In this document: one piece after another, positions 27,383 through 39,692 of the stretch
Layout: each line of letters starts with the position of its first letter
How positions within the stretch are numbered: position 1 is the stretch's first letter
NCBI RefSeq assembly: GCF_009712475.1
Contig: NZ_VCJO01000003.1
Span: 62,001-126,000, forward strand
Direction of reading: 5' to 3'
Source: Micromonospora sp. CP22
Lineage (GTDB): Bacteria; Actinomycetota; Actinomycetes; Mycobacteriales; Micromonosporaceae
DNA length: 64,000 nt
Made by a program: the position numbers and the translations under genes
The notes under the pieces: model-generated
Seen by the model: the letters and a program-made list of their open reading frames with translations, nothing else
Databases searched by the model: none
What the model was told of the DNA's origin: nothing

Positions 27383-28515
27383 GGCGCACACTCCACGATG
27401 ACCTCCAGGGCGTGTTCGAAGTCCACCCGCGGCACTCCGGCGCTGACGGTCAGGCGCAGCCTCGACCGGCTGTCGGGGGTCGACGGCGGGCGGAAACAGC
27501 CGACGGCCACCCCCCTGTCCCGGCAGGCGGCGGCCCACGCCGTCGCCGCATCCGGCCCCGGTGCGGTGACCGAGACGACGGCCGCGTCGGCACCGGAGAC
27601 CTCCAGGCCGGCCGCGCGTAGCCGATCCACCGCGAGGACGGTCCGTTCGGCCAGTTCGGCGCGGAGCCCGGCACCGGTGCGGGCGAGCCCGACGGCGGCC
27701 TGCACCCCGGCCGCCACCACGGGTGGCAGGGCGGTGTCGTAGATGAAGGTACGCGCGGTCTCCACCAGGTGCCGGACGAACTCTGCGGGACCGGCCACCA
27801 CCCCACCGGCGCCGCCGAGCGCCTTGGACAGGGTTGCGGTGATCACCACGTCGGGGGCCCCGGCCAGCCCCGCCCCGGCCACCGCGCCGGCACCGGCCGG
27901 GCCGGTCACGCCCAGCGCGTGCGCGTCGTCGACCAGCAGCAACGCGCCGTGCTCGCGGGCGACGGCGTGCAGCCGCGCCAACGGGGCAAGGTCACCGTCG
28001 ACGGAGAAGACCGACTCGGTGACCACCACCGCCGGTCGGCCCGGGGCGGCGGCGAGGGCGGCGGCGACCGCCGCCACGTCGGCGTGCGGGGTCACCACCG
28101 TCTCCGCACCGGAGATCCGACAGCCGTCGATCAGCGACGCGTGGTTGTGCGCGTCGGAGACCAGCAACGTCCGGGGACGCACCAGCGCGCGGATCGCGCC
28201 GAGGTTGGCCAGGTAGCCGGAGGAGAAGACCAGGGACCGGTCGGTGCCGAGCCACTCGGCGAGGGTCTCCTCCAGGCTGTGGTGGACCTCGGTGGAGCCA
28301 CGGACCAGTCGTGAGCCGGTCGCACCCAGACCGTACGCGGCGAGGGCTCCGCTGGCGGCGGCGATCACCTCCGGATGCGCGGCCAGGCCCAGGTAGTCGT
28401 TGCCGGCCAGGTCGATCACGACATCGGTGGCGGCGCGCGGATGCAACCGACGGGTCAGTCCCGCCTTCGCCCGCAGCGCGGCACGGCGGTCCAGTGCCGC
28501 CAGCCAGTCCGCCAC
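27379..28515 (-). CDS. bioF: 8-amino-7-oxononanoate synthase
   Basis: A 378-residue PLP enzyme of the alpha-oxoamine synthase family; it joins pimeloyl-ACP or -CoA to L-alanine, the first step of the biotin ring pathway. Signature [14 protein letters not shown] at the N-terminus, [13 protein letters not shown], and the PLP lysine in [14 protein letters not shown] start at 28515 with AAGGGA upstream. First gene of a bioF-bioD operon, divergent from bioB with a 178-base gap between starts that must hold both promoters; I could not identify a regulator site there. Confidence 0.95.
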   Translation of the reverse strand: MADWLAALDRRAALRAKAGLTRRLHPRAATDVVIDLAGNDYLGLAAHPEVIAAASGALAAYGLGATGSRLVRGSTEVHHSLEETLAEWLGTDRSLVFSSGYLANLGAIRALVRPRTLLVSDAHNHASLIDGCRISGAETVVTPHADVAAVAAALAAAPGRPAVVVTESVFSVDGDLAPLARLHAVAREHGALLLVDDAHALGVTGPAGAGAVAGAGLAGAPDVVITATLSKALGGAGGVVAGPAEFVRHLVETARTFIYDTALPPVVAAGVQAAVGLARTGAGLRAELAERTVLAVDRLRAAGLEVSGADAAVVSVTAPGPDAATAWAAACRDRGVAVGCFRPPSTPDSRSRLRLTVSAGVPRVDFEHALEVIVECAP

Positions 28516-28693
28516 CCCAGGTCCCTTCCCCCACCGGTTCCCGCCGTCAGGCGCTTCCGCCGGGCGAAGTTACCACCCGCCGTGCCTCTCCCGGCGTGGC
28601 GTGGCGAGGCTCGCCGCGCCACCCGGGCGCAGGTACGAGCCGCCCGTCCGCGCTCGTTTACCGCCCGCGAAGTGGCCTTGTAGGGTACGAGCC

Positions 28694-29689
28694 ATGCCAG
28701 AGATCCTCGACCAGGCCCGGGACCAGGTGCTGAACAACGGCGTCGGTCTCGACGAGGCCGGTGTCCTCGCCGTGCTGAACCTGCCCGACGAGCACCTGTC
28801 CGCCACGCTCCAGCTCGCCCACGAGGTGCGGATGCGCTGGTGCGGCCCGGAGGTCGAGGTCGAGGGCATCGTGTCGCTGAAGACCGGCGGCTGCCCCGAG
28901 GACTGCCACTTCTGCTCCCAGTCGGGCCTGTTCACCTCACCGGTGCGCTCCGTCTGGCTGGACATCCCGTCGCTGGTGAAGGCGGCGAAGGAGACCGCCG
29001 CGACCGGGGCGACGGAGTTCTGCATCGTCGCCGCCGTCCGTGGTCCGGACGCCCGGTTGATGAAGCAGATGCGGGAGGGCGTCGCCGCGATCAAGGCTGA
29101 GGTCGACATCCAGGTCGCCGCCTCGCTCGGCATGCTCACCCAGGAGCAGGTCGACGAGTTGGTCGACATGGGTGTGCACCGCTACAACCACAACCTGGAG
29201 ACTTGCCGGTCGTACTTCCCGAACGTGGTCACCACCCACTCCTGGGAGGAGCGCTGGGAGACCCTGCGGATGGTCCGCGAATCCGGCATGGAGGTCTGCT
29301 GCGGCGGCATCCTCGGCCTCGGCGAGACGGTCGAGCAGCGGGCCGAGTTCGCCGCGCAGCTCGCCGAACTCGACCCGCACGAGGTGCCGCTGAACTTCCT
29401 CAACCCTCGGCCCGGCACGCCGCTGGGTGACCGTCCGGTGGTGGAGGGCAAGGACGCGTTGCGGGCCATCGCGGCCTTCCGGCTGGCCATGCCGCGCACC
29501 ATCCTGCGGTACGCGGGCGGCCGGGAGATCACCCTGGGCGACCTCGGCACCCGTGATGGACTGCTCGGCGGCATCAACGCCGTGATCGTCGGCAACTACC
29601 TGACCACCCTCGGTCGCCCGGCCACCGAGGACCTCACACTGCTCGACGAGCTGAAGATGCCGGTCAAGGCGCTGTCGGCGACCCTGTGA
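28694..29689 (+). CDS. bioB: Biotin synthase, radical SAM
   Basis: A 331-residue radical-SAM enzyme that inserts sulfur into dethiobiotin. The CxxxCxxC cluster motif is CPEDCHFC (Cys67, Cys71, Cys74) and further BioB hallmarks are [20 protein letters not shown] and [15 protein letters not shown] 28694 is only just downstream of a TAGGGT hexamer, so the mRNA leader may be very short and there is no clear ribosome site. Its stop overlaps the GTG of bsaP. Confidence 0.97.
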   Translation: MPEILDQARDQVLNNGVGLDEAGVLAVLNLPDEHLSATLQLAHEVRMRWCGPEVEVEGIVSLKTGGCPEDCHFCSQSGLFTSPVRSVWLDIPSLVKAAKETAATGATEFCIVAAVRGPDARLMKQMREGVAAIKAEVDIQVAASLGMLTQEQVDELVDMGVHRYNHNLETCRSYFPNVVTTHSWEERWETLRMVRESGMEVCCGGILGLGETVEQRAEFAAQLAELDPHEVPLNFLNPRPGTPLGDRPVVEGKDALRAIAAFRLAMPRTILRYAGGREITLGDLGTRDGLLGGINAVIVGNYLTTLGRPATEDLTLLDELKMPVKALSATL

Positions 29690-29895
29690 CGCCGATGGGC
29701 GACCGCAGGCCGCCGGGCACGTGGTGTGACCGGTGCGGCGAAGCCGCCACGGCCGGCGAGCACGACAGCTGTGCGGCGGCCCGGTCCTGGGAGCCACCGC
29801 GCTACTGCACCCACTGTCGACGCCGGATGAAGGTGCAGGTGTTGCCGGGCGGCTGGACGGCGACCTGCGTCGAGCACGGCGAATCACGAGGTTGA
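29686..29895 (+). CDS. bsaP: Biotin synthase auxiliary protein BsaP
   Basis: A 69-residue cysteine-rich protein with CDRCG, a later single Cys, YCTHC and a final CVEHG, separated by the strand-like [14 protein letters not shown]. It matches the small protein encoded after bioB in mycobacteria (Rv1590 type), described as an iron-sulfur auxiliary protein supporting BioB turnover. The GTG at 29686 overlaps the bioB stop (GTGA); an ATG at 29695 is an alternative start. The tight coupling to bioB supports the assignment. Cluster binding here is inferred from the cysteines. Confidence 0.8.
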   Translation: MTPMGDRRPPGTWCDRCGEAATAGEHDSCAAARSWEPPRYCTHCRRRMKVQVLPGGWTATCVEHGESRG

Positions 29896-29897
29896 GC

Positions 29898-30407
29898 ATG
29901 AAGCTGCGCGGACAGCGGGTGACGCTGCGACCGGCGACCGCCGAGGACGTGCCCACGTTGGCGGCGATCCGCGCCACGCCCGAGGTCCGCCGCTGGTGGC
30001 GCGGCGGCGACGACCTGGTCGCCGCCGTCGAGGCGGACCTCGCCGACGAGGGCGTCTCGGTGTACGCCATCGAGCACGGCGACCGGGTGATCGGCGCGAT
30101 CCACTGGCACGCCGAGGACGACCCGGACTACCGGCACGCCGGCATCGACATCTTCCTCGATCCTGCGGTACGCGGCGCCGGCCTCGCCGGGGACGCCATC
30201 CGCGTCCTCGTCCGGCACCTGATCGACGTCCACGGCCACCACCGCTTCACCATCGACCCGGCGGCGTCGAACACCGCCGCCATCCGGGCGTACGCGAAGG
30301 TGGGGTTCCGCACGGTCGGGGTGATGCGCCGCTACGAGCGGGGCGAGGACGGCCGCTGGCACGACGGCCTGCTGATGGATCTCCTCGCCGACGACCTGCG
30401 CGACTGA
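29898..30407 (+). CDS. GNAT N-acetyltransferase (aminoglycoside 6'-type-like)
   Basis: A 169-residue single-domain GNAT protein. The acetyl-CoA site is in LDPAVRGAGLAGDAIRVLVR (R-G-A-G), followed by the NTAAIRAYAKVGFRTVG beta-bulge region. The family resembles AAC(6')-type enzymes, which acetylate aminoglycosides or other amines with acetyl-CoA, but many such chromosomal proteins have other substrates. ATG 29898 lies two bases after the bsaP stop, so it is the third gene of the bioB-bsaP transcript, an odd partner for biotin genes. A strong hairpin follows. Confidence 0.8.
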   Translation: MKLRGQRVTLRPATAEDVPTLAAIRATPEVRRWWRGGDDLVAAVEADLADEGVSVYAIEHGDRVIGAIHWHAEDDPDYRHAGIDIFLDPAVRGAGLAGDAIRVLVRHLIDVHGHHRFTIDPAASNTAAIRAYAKVGFRTVGVMRRYERGEDGRWHDGLLMDLLADDLRD

Positions 30408-30472
30408 CCGCTGCCGACGCCTCACCTGCTGACCAGCCGGGGACCAGCGGCCGTCGGGCCATACCCGACGCC

Positions 30473-30511
30473 CCGCTCGCCGGGCCGGGGCAGCCCCGGC
30501 CCGGCGAGCGG
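30473..30511. terminator. Perfect 18-bp hairpin between convergent genes
   Basis: Inverted repeat 30473-30490 with 30494-30511 and a CAG loop, between the GNAT gene and the cellulase gene; should serve both strands. Confidence 0.8.
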
Positions 30512-30527
30512 CTCAGCCGTGGAGATC

Positions 30528-33617
<3,090 letters not shown>

Positions 33618-33723
33618 TCACCGCTTTGTGAAGACCAGCCTCGCCGTACCCGCCGACAGGTTTCACCGCCACGACATCGCCGCAGCGTGGACGTCCACTC
33701 CCGGCCAGGGAGCACCGCAGGAG

Positions 33724-34785
33724 TCAGCCGGCGTTCTCCACCCTCGCCGTCACCTCGACGGTCAGCGGCACGGTGACGGTCAGCAGGCTGCCGTCCCGCT
33801 CGACGGTGGTGGGCCGGGACAACCGGTCCAGCGTCCGCAGCATCGGCGCGTTGTCCGCCTGGATGTGCAGCACCATCGCCGCGTAGCCGGCCGACTCGGC
33901 CTGTCGGGTCAGCCGACGCAGCAGGACCGAGCCGAGCCCACGGCGCTGCCAGTCGTCGCGTACCAGAAACGCCAATTCGGCCTCGTCGCCCTCGGCGAGC
34001 AGGTTCGCCATCGCGACGACCGACTCCGCCGCCCCGTCGGAGCCGGTCGTCGCGGCGACCAGGGTCAGCCCACGAGCGGGCTCCAGGAGCCGACCCAGTC
34101 GGGCCGGGGAGGGCAGACCCGCACTCCCCAGGTAGCGGCGCTGCCGGCTACGCGCCGAGCAGGCCTGGTGCAACTCGACCACCGCCGGCACGTCGTCCGC
34201 GACGGCGGGGCGTACGGTCAGCTCCGCACCGTCCGGCAGCACCACGGTGACCTGCTCGGCACTGCGGCGGGCCGCCGTGGCCCCCAGTTCGAGCAGCGCC
34301 TGGGCTCGGGCGTACTCGGCCGGGGTGAAGCTCGGCGCGACCCGGCGCAGCGCGTACGACCCGCCGTTCGGGTCGGCCAGCAGCATGGTCATCCCGTCGA
34401 TCCCCGGACGGGGCAGCGCCGGGGCCGCCCGCCAGGTCACCTCGTCGGCCCCGAGCAGGGCCCGCAGCACCTCACCGGTCGCGTCCAGGTCGTGCACCAG
34501 CCGGGTCGCCAACCCGAGGACGCGGGTCGGCTGGTCGGCCAGGCCGCGCGCCTCGCTGCGCGACACCCAGCAGTCACGCCCCCGTCCGCGTTCGACGGCG
34601 GCGAGCAGATCCGCCTCGTCCAGGGTGTCCGGCGCGTCGACAAGGAAGTCGTCGACCGCGCCACACTCGGTGGTGTGCACCTGCACGGTGAGGATGTTGA
34701 CTCCACGCAACGCGAGGCTCGCCGTGAGCACCGACAGGTAGCCCGGCCGGTCGTCCACGGTGGCTCGGATCCGCCACAGCGTCAT
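33724..34785 (-). CDS. ACT-GNAT fusion, amino-acid-regulated protein acetyltransferase
   Basis: A 353-residue fusion: N-terminal ACT domain (about 1-75, ATVDDRPGYLSVLTASLALRG) and C-terminal GNAT domain (about 190-345, with VRDDWQRRGLGSVLLRRL as the acetyl-CoA site). This architecture is that of the actinobacterial amino-acid-controlled lysine acetyltransferases described in Micromonospora (MaKat) and relatives, where an amino acid binding the ACT part changes acetylation of enzymes such as acetyl-CoA synthetase. Substrate and effector here are inferred from that family. Neighbouring ACT protein gene lies upstream on the same strand, 104 bases away. Confidence 0.85.
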   Translation of the reverse strand: MTLWRIRATVDDRPGYLSVLTASLALRGVNILTVQVHTTECGAVDDFLVDAPDTLDEADLLAAVERGRGRDCWVSRSEARGLADQPTRVLGLATRLVHDLDATGEVLRALLGADEVTWRAAPALPRPGIDGMTMLLADPNGGSYALRRVAPSFTPAEYARAQALLELGATAARRSAEQVTVVLPDGAELTVRPAVADDVPAVVELHQACSARSRQRRYLGSAGLPSPARLGRLLEPARGLTLVAATTGSDGAAESVVAMANLLAEGDEAELAFLVRDDWQRRGLGSVLLRRLTRQAESAGYAAMVLHIQADNAPMLRTLDRLSRPTTVERDGSLLTVTVPLTVEVTARVENAG

Positions 34786-34889
34786 CGTCGCCTCCTTTCC
34801 CGTGCCACCCTCGTGCGCGGCTGTTGCCGGACGGTTGCCTCACCATGTCCAGCCGCGACCGGCCCTGCGGTCTACGTCACAGACCCCGG

Positions 34890-35591
34890 TCAGGGGTTGG
34901 CGCTGACCGGGGGCGCGCCGACCAGGTCGAGCCGGTCCCCCAGGATCACCGCGCTGGCACGGACCAGTTGAGCGAGTCGGTCCACCTCGGTGGAGTGGAA
35001 GGCGGCCGGGGTGAGGGTTTCGCTGTACTCACGGCAGACCACCAACACCAACCCGGCCCGGCCGAACGGCGCGACCGCGAAGTGGCCACCGTCGGGCGCG
35101 GTCATCGACCGGGCGCGCAACGGGGTGACCTCCGGCAGCTTCGGTGGCACCGGGGTACGCCAACTGGCCTGCCCCACCGTCGCGCCGCCACCTCCGGTGC
35201 GGGACGCCCAGTCGACCGGCACCACTGCGGCGACCGCCCAGTCGGCGGCGAGCAGCCCGGGTACCGCGTCGACCAGGGTGGCCAGCCCGTCGGCCGGGTT
35301 GGCGGCGACCTGGGCCAGCAACTCGGCGTCCTGACCGGTGGTGGTGGGCGCGCCGATCGCCCGCCAGACCCCGTCGACGCGTACGCCGGGAATCGCCGCC
35401 AGACCGGCCAGCAGCCGCTCCACCCGCGCGACGCCCGGCCACACCACCGTGAAGTCGTCGACCGCCCGCCCGCCGAGACGCTCCAGCACCACCACCTGGA
35501 CGATGTCCGCCCCGGACACGCCGAGGGTGCGCGCCACCTGACCGAGTGTGCCGGGACGATCCGGCAGGGTGACCCGAACACGCAGCAACAT
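34890..35591 (-). CDS. ACT-domain protein
   Basis: A 233-residue protein beginning with an ACT domain (about 1-75, VTLPDRPGTLGQVARTLGVSG). The rest has no family I recognise; it contains a weakly conserved alpha/beta region with FAVAPFGRAGLVLVVCREYSETLT, possibly GAF-like. ACT domains bind amino acids and regulate enzymes. ATG 35591 is preceded by GGAGGGG at good spacing, so the frame reaching back to 35780 is not used. It is upstream of the ACT-GNAT fusion on the same strand and may form part of the same amino-acid sensing unit. Divergent from the APH-like gene. Confidence 0.75.
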   Translation of the reverse strand: MLLRVRVTLPDRPGTLGQVARTLGVSGADIVQVVVLERLGGRAVDDFTVVWPGVARVERLLAGLAAIPGVRVDGVWRAIGAPTTTGQDAELLAQVAANPADGLATLVDAVPGLLAADWAVAAVVPVDWASRTGGGGATVGQASWRTPVPPKLPEVTPLRARSMTAPDGGHFAVAPFGRAGLVLVVCREYSETLTPAAFHSTEVDRLAQLVRASAVILGDRLDLVGAPPVSANP

Positions 35592-35703
35592 CTCAAACCC
35601 CTCCGCTCGGCGGGCCGACAACATGGCCGGCAGGCCGTCCCAGCCTGACAGTTGACCATTTCGTCCCTGTTGCGGAGGCATGTCCCGAGCGTCAAACCTG
35701 ACC

Positions 35704-35732
35704 TTGACAACCCGCCCGAGCTGCCATTGAAC
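35704..35732 (+). promoter_or_regulatory. Candidate promoter for a leaderless APH-like mRNA
   Basis: A perfect -35 TTGACA (35704-35709) is followed after 17 bases by a weak -10 TTGAAC (35727-35732). Transcription would begin at or next to the A of the ATG at 35740, and no ribosome site precedes that ATG, so a leaderless transcript is likely. Confidence 0.45.
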
Positions 35733-35739
35733 TGTCCGG

Positions 35740-36792
35740 ATGATCGAACCGACCGCCGGCTCACCCGCCGGTCTGGACACCGACCGGCTCGGCGGTTACC
35801 TGGCGGCGCACCGCCCCGACCTGGCCACCGGTCCGTTGCGCGCCGAGCTGATCGCCGGGGGCCGGTCGAATCTGACCTACCTGGTGCACGCGGGCGGACG
35901 GGAGGTGGTGCTGCGCCGCCCGCCGCTCGGGCACGTGCTGGCCACCGCGCACGACATGGCCCGGGAGTTCCGGGTCATCTCGGCGCTCGCCACGACCGAC
36001 GTCCCGGTTCCCGAGGCCCTGCTGCTCTGCTCCGATCCGGAGGTGCTGGGTGCGCCGTTCTACCTGATGGAACGGGTGCCGGGCGAGGTCTTCCGGAGCC
36101 GTTCGCGGACCGACCGGCTCACCGCTGAGCAGCGGCACGGGCTGGCCATGGCGATGATGGACACCCTGGCGGCGCTGCACACGGTCGAGCCGGCAGCGGT
36201 CGACCTGGCCGACTTCGGCCGCCCGGAGGGCTTCCTGGCCCGGCAGGTGCGACGCTGGTCGGGGCAGCTCGAACGCTCCCGCAGCCGGCCGTTGCCCGGC
36301 ATCGACGACCTGCGCGACCGGCTCGCCGCCACCGCGCCCGAGGGGGCCAACGCCGGTCGGATCGTGCACGGGGACTTCCGGTTGGACAACCTCCTCGCCG
36401 TGGTGGCGCCGGTGACGGTGACGGCGGTGCTGGACTGGGAGATGGCCACTCTCGGCGACCCGCTGGCCGACCTCGGGCTGCTGCTGACGTACTGGGACGT
36501 GCTCGGGGGCAGCGAGGTGTCCGAGGGCAACCCGGTCGCCGACGGCCTCGGTCCACGGGCCGGGTTCCCGAGCGGTGCCGAGCTGATCGACCGGTACGCC
36601 GGCCGCAGCGACGTCGACGTCGGTCCCCTGCACTGGCACATCGCGCTCGGCTGCTTCAAGCTCGCCGTCATCTGCGAGGGCATCCACTATCGGCACACCC
36701 TCGGCCAGACCGTCGGCGAGGGTTTCGACACCATCGGCGGCCTCGTTGCCCCGCTGGTCACACACGGACTGACCGCGGTGAAGGAGGCCTGA
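35740..36792 (+). CDS. APH-family phosphotransferase (ACAD10/11-type kinase partner)
   Basis: A 350-residue aminoglycoside-phosphotransferase-fold kinase. The catalytic loop is HGDFRLDN (His210, Asp212) and the metal-binding motif [10 protein letters not shown] (Asp232). APH-like proteins paired with acyl-CoA dehydrogenases resemble the kinase domain of human ACAD10/ACAD11, which phosphorylates 4-hydroxyacyl-CoA before the dehydrogenase-like domain removes phosphate. The stop shares one base with the next ATG (TGATG) and an AAGGAGG site lies inside this gene, so the pair is translationally coupled. Antibiotic resistance is therefore unlikely to be its job. Confidence 0.85.
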   Translation: MIEPTAGSPAGLDTDRLGGYLAAHRPDLATGPLRAELIAGGRSNLTYLVHAGGREVVLRRPPLGHVLATAHDMAREFRVISALATTDVPVPEALLLCSDPEVLGAPFYLMERVPGEVFRSRSRTDRLTAEQRHGLAMAMMDTLAALHTVEPAAVDLADFGRPEGFLARQVRRWSGQLERSRSRPLPGIDDLRDRLAATAPEGANAGRIVHGDFRLDNLLAVVAPVTVTAVLDWEMATLGDPLADLGLLLTYWDVLGGSEVSEGNPVADGLGPRAGFPSGAELIDRYAGRSDVDVGPLHWHIALGCFKLAVICEGIHYRHTLGQTVGEGFDTIGGLVAPLVTHGLTAVKEA

Positions 36793-38009
36793 TGGATTTC
36801 GCGTACGACGATCGGACCGAGCAGCTGCGCACGGAGCTGACCGATTTCCTGGAGCAGCACGTGTACCCGGCCGAGGAGGTGCACGCCGCCCAGGTGGCCG
36901 CCGCCGGTGACCCGTGGGCCCGGCCCCCCGTGCTCGCCGAGCTGAAGGCCGAGGCCCGCCGACGCGGCCTGTGGAACCTCTTCCTGCCCGATCCGCGCCA
37001 CGGTGCCGGGCTGACCAACCTCCAGTACGCCCCGCTGGCGGAGCTGACCGGCCGCAGCCCGCACCTGGCTCCGGAGGCGCTCAACTGCGCCGCTCCGGAC
37101 ACCGGCAACATGGAACTGCTCGCCGAGTTCGGCTCACCGGCCCAGCAGGAACGCTGGCTCGCCCCGCTGCTGGCCGGCGAGATCCGCTCCGCGTTCTGCA
37201 TGACCGAGCCCGAGGTGGCCTCCTCCGACGCGACGAACATCGCCACGTCGATCCGCCGCGACGGCGACCACTACGTCATCGACGGGCGCAAGTGGTGGTC
37301 CTCCGGCGCGATGGATCCGGCCTGCCAGATCCTCATCGTGATGGGCAAGACGGACCCGGACGCCGACCGGCACCGCCAGCAGAGCATGATCCTGGTCCCC
37401 CGGGACACCCCGGGCGTCACCATCCGCCGGGGCATGCGGGTCTTCGGCTACAGCGACGCCTCGCACGGCGGTCACGCCGAGATCGACTTCAAGAGCGTAC
37501 GGGTACCGGCGGAGAACCTGATCGGCGCGGAGGGCGCCGGTTTCGCCATCGCCCAGGCTCGGCTCGGTCCCGGCCGGATCCACCACTGCATGCGGCTGAT
37601 CGGGATGGCCGAGCGAGCCTTGGAGTTGCTCTGCCGCCGCACCGTCGAGCGGGTCGCCTTCGGTCGTCCCCTCGCCGAGCAGGGCGTGGTACGCGAGTGG
37701 ATCGCCGAAGCCCGGGTCCGCATCGAACAGGCCCGACTGCTGGTGCTCAAGACCGCCTGGTTGATGGACACCGTCGGCAACAAGGGCGCGCACACCGAGA
37801 TCCAGGCCATCAAGATCGCCACACCGGCGATGGCCGAGTGGGTCATCGACAAGGCCATCCAGGCGTACGGTGCCGCCGGGGTCAGCCAGGACACCCCGCT
37901 CGCCGCACTCTGGTCCCAGGCCCGCTCGCTGCGCCTCGCCGACGGCCCCGACGAGGTGCACCGGAACAGCCTCGCCAAGCGCGAACTACGCCGCTGGACC
38001 ACCCCCTGA
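36792..38009 (+). CDS. Acyl-CoA dehydrogenase (ACAD11-like)
   Basis: A 405-residue flavoprotein of the acyl-CoA dehydrogenase family. Seen: [18 protein letters not shown] (substrate/FAD loop), [46 protein letters not shown] and the C-terminal [16 protein letters not shown]. The last two are typical of the ACAD10/11 branch. With the preceding kinase it could handle 4-hydroxy acids, as shown for mammalian ACAD10/11; otherwise a fatty-acid beta-oxidation enzyme. AAGGAGG at 36781-36787 gives a strong start at 36792. Confidence 0.9.
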   Translation: MDFAYDDRTEQLRTELTDFLEQHVYPAEEVHAAQVAAAGDPWARPPVLAELKAEARRRGLWNLFLPDPRHGAGLTNLQYAPLAELTGRSPHLAPEALNCAAPDTGNMELLAEFGSPAQQERWLAPLLAGEIRSAFCMTEPEVASSDATNIATSIRRDGDHYVIDGRKWWSSGAMDPACQILIVMGKTDPDADRHRQQSMILVPRDTPGVTIRRGMRVFGYSDASHGGHAEIDFKSVRVPAENLIGAEGAGFAIAQARLGPGRIHHCMRLIGMAERALELLCRRTVERVAFGRPLAEQGVVREWIAEARVRIEQARLLVLKTAWLMDTVGNKGAHTEIQAIKIATPAMAEWVIDKAIQAYGAAGVSQDTPLAALWSQARSLRLADGPDEVHRNSLAKRELRRWTTP

Positions 38010-38054
38010 CGCCGGTACGGCGTCCCACCGTGGCGACGAGACCGTCACCGCACC

Positions 38055-38111
38055 GCCCATCTACCCGTTGCGCCGCCCACCTACCCGCCACAGCGCCCAC
38101 CTACCCGTTGC
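38055..38111. repeat. Tandem repeat, three 20-base units
   Basis: Units starting at 38055, 38075 and 38095 share GCCCAYCTACCCG with TTGC or CCAC after it; first and third differ at one of 17 bases. Confidence 0.8.
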
Positions 38112-38208
38112 GGCGACCGAGCCCGCCGAATCGACCACGCCCAGCCACCCAACTATCCGCACCACCACCCACCGTGACCGTCGCCCCCTCCCCCTAATGC
38201 AGTAGTAC

Positions 38209-38335
38209 GCCCTTTGCTCTGCTTCAACGTACGCAACAGTCACGCTCAGTGTCGGCTGCGCGGTGGGTGGACAAATTCGGCCCCGCATCGTCCCTGGTCA
38301 CGGGCTTGTGCGTTGGTTGAAGCAGAGCAAAGGGC
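38209..38335. repeat. 20-bp perfect inverted repeat around an 87-base spacer
   Basis: Arms 38209-38228 (GCCCTTTGCTCTGCTTCAAC) and 38316-38335 (its exact complement). The inner flanks are also partly complementary. The 127-base unit has no coding content and could be a non-autonomous mobile element or REP-like sequence. Confidence 0.8.
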
Positions 38336-38563
38336 CCAGGGCGACCGCAGGGAACCCGAGCGGGCGATCGCAGAGCGTGAGACTCACGGAGCGTAAGGCG
38401 GCATTCTCACGGGCGGCGGCCGGCGGCTGCTCCGCCAGAGACCTCCGGCCCGCGAGGACGAGGTGAGGCCGTAGCCGGGTCTGCGGAACCGCAGGGAGGC
38501 AAGGGTCGACGCACGGAGCGGGGGCAGGAGGGGTCACGGGCCTTCGCGGCCCCGCCACGAAGT

Positions 38564-39610
38564 TCAGGCGGAGGCGCGCTCGACGAACTGGGTGTCCAGG
38601 ACCACGTGTGGCGCGGGGACCTCGTCGCCCCGGATGCGGGCGACCAGGAGCCGCGCCATCTGCCGGCCCATCTCCTCCACTGGCTGGAACACCGACGTCA
38701 GCGGCGGCACCGCCTGCCGGGCGATCGGCTCGTCGCCGAAGCCGACCACGGCCACGTCCTCCGGCACCCGGCAGCCGGACTCACGTAGCGTCCGCAGGGC
38801 ACCGAACGCCATCAGGTCGGCGGCCACGAACACGGCGTCCAGGTCGGGGCAGCGCTCCAGCAGCTGCCGCATGGCCGTCGCGCCGCTCTCCTCGCTGAAG
38901 TCCCCGTACGCGATCAGGTCGGGGTCGACGCCGAACCCGGCGGTGCGGACCGCTTCCCGGTAGCCGGACAACCGGGCCAGACCGGCGCCCATGTCCTGCG
39001 GACCGGCGATGGTGGCGATGCGCCGCCGTCCCCGGCCGGCAAGATACTCGACGGCCTGCCGGGCCCCACCGGCGTTGTCGACGTCGACGAACGAGACGGG
39101 CTGCGCATCGGGGTGCAGCATCCGTGCGGGCCGCCCACCGAGCACGGTGGGCAACTCCCGCTCCTCCAGCAGCGTGGGCAGCGGATCGTCGTCGTGCAGC
39201 GACAGCAGCAGCACCCCGTCGACGTGCTGGTTGGTCAGGTGGTGCTCGACCCGTTCCCGCTCCAGCGGCGACTGTGCCATGGCCAGCCACAGCTGCAACG
39301 GTGTCTCCAGCAGGGCGGAACTGATCCCTCGGACGATGCCGGCGAAGAACGGCTCGGCGAAGATCCGCTCACCGGACTCGCTGACCACCAGGGCCACCGA
39401 GTCGGTCCGCTGGGTGACCAGCGCCCGAGCGGCACGGTTCGGTACGTACCCCAGTTCGGCGATGGCCTGTTGCACGGCGGCCCGGGCCTCCGGACTCACC
39501 TGGGGAGAGCCGTTGACCACGCGGGAGACTGTGCCACGGCCGACTCCGGCGCGGGCGGCGACCGCGTCGAGCGTCGGCCGCCCGAGCGACCGGGTGCGCT
39601 GCGTTGTCAT
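38564..39610 (-). CDS. cebR: CebR-like LacI repressor of cellulose use
   Basis: A 348-residue LacI protein with helix-turn-helix AVAARAGVGRGTVSRVVNG and an effector domain that includes FAEPFFAGIVRGISSAL and VVGFGDEPIARQAVPPLTSV, close to Streptomyces CebR. It is the last gene of the ceb locus, 82 bases downstream of bglC on the same strand, as in Streptomyces arrangements. The ATG at 39610 has GGAGGAG six bases upstream; an earlier ATG at 39628 is less well placed. Expected to bind the TGGGAGCGCTCCCA boxes before cebE and the GH9 cellulase and to release them on binding cellobiose/cellotriose. Confidence 0.85.
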   Translation of the reverse strand: MTTQRTRSLGRPTLDAVAARAGVGRGTVSRVVNGSPQVSPEARAAVQQAIAELGYVPNRAARALVTQRTDSVALVVSESGERIFAEPFFAGIVRGISSALLETPLQLWLAMAQSPLERERVEHHLTNQHVDGVLLLSLHDDDPLPTLLEERELPTVLGGRPARMLHPDAQPVSFVDVDNAGGARQAVEYLAGRGRRRIATIAGPQDMGAGLARLSGYREAVRTAGFGVDPDLIAYGDFSEESGATAMRQLLERCPDLDAVFVAADLMAFGALRTLRESGCRVPEDVAVVGFGDEPIARQAVPPLTSVFQPVEEMGRQMARLLVARIRGDEVPAPHVVLDTQFVERASA

Positions 39611-39692
39611 CGTGTGCTCCTCCGACATCAGGCGGCCCCGGCACCTTCACCAGCGTCGGTGCCGGGCCGCCCGTTACTGGCTGGCCATCGCC

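Larger units (their letters stand above)
38010..38563. other. Gene-free region with repeats
   Basis: About 550 bases without a credible gene; the short frames have no coding character. Contains a three-unit 20-base tandem repeat and a 20-bp inverted repeat (separate entries), then a purine-rich stretch (about 38336-38550) with recurrent GAGCG/GGAGCG words and no clear structure. It ends at the cebR stop. Confidence 0.6.

Noticed and set aside
28516..28693. BioQ/BirA operator in the bioF-bioB divergent region
   Set aside because: I saw no palindrome I could match to a known biotin regulator.
38214..38558. Short open frames in the gene-free stretch before cebR
   Set aside because: No ribosome site, no homology, overlapping frames on both strands, inside repeat-rich sequence.
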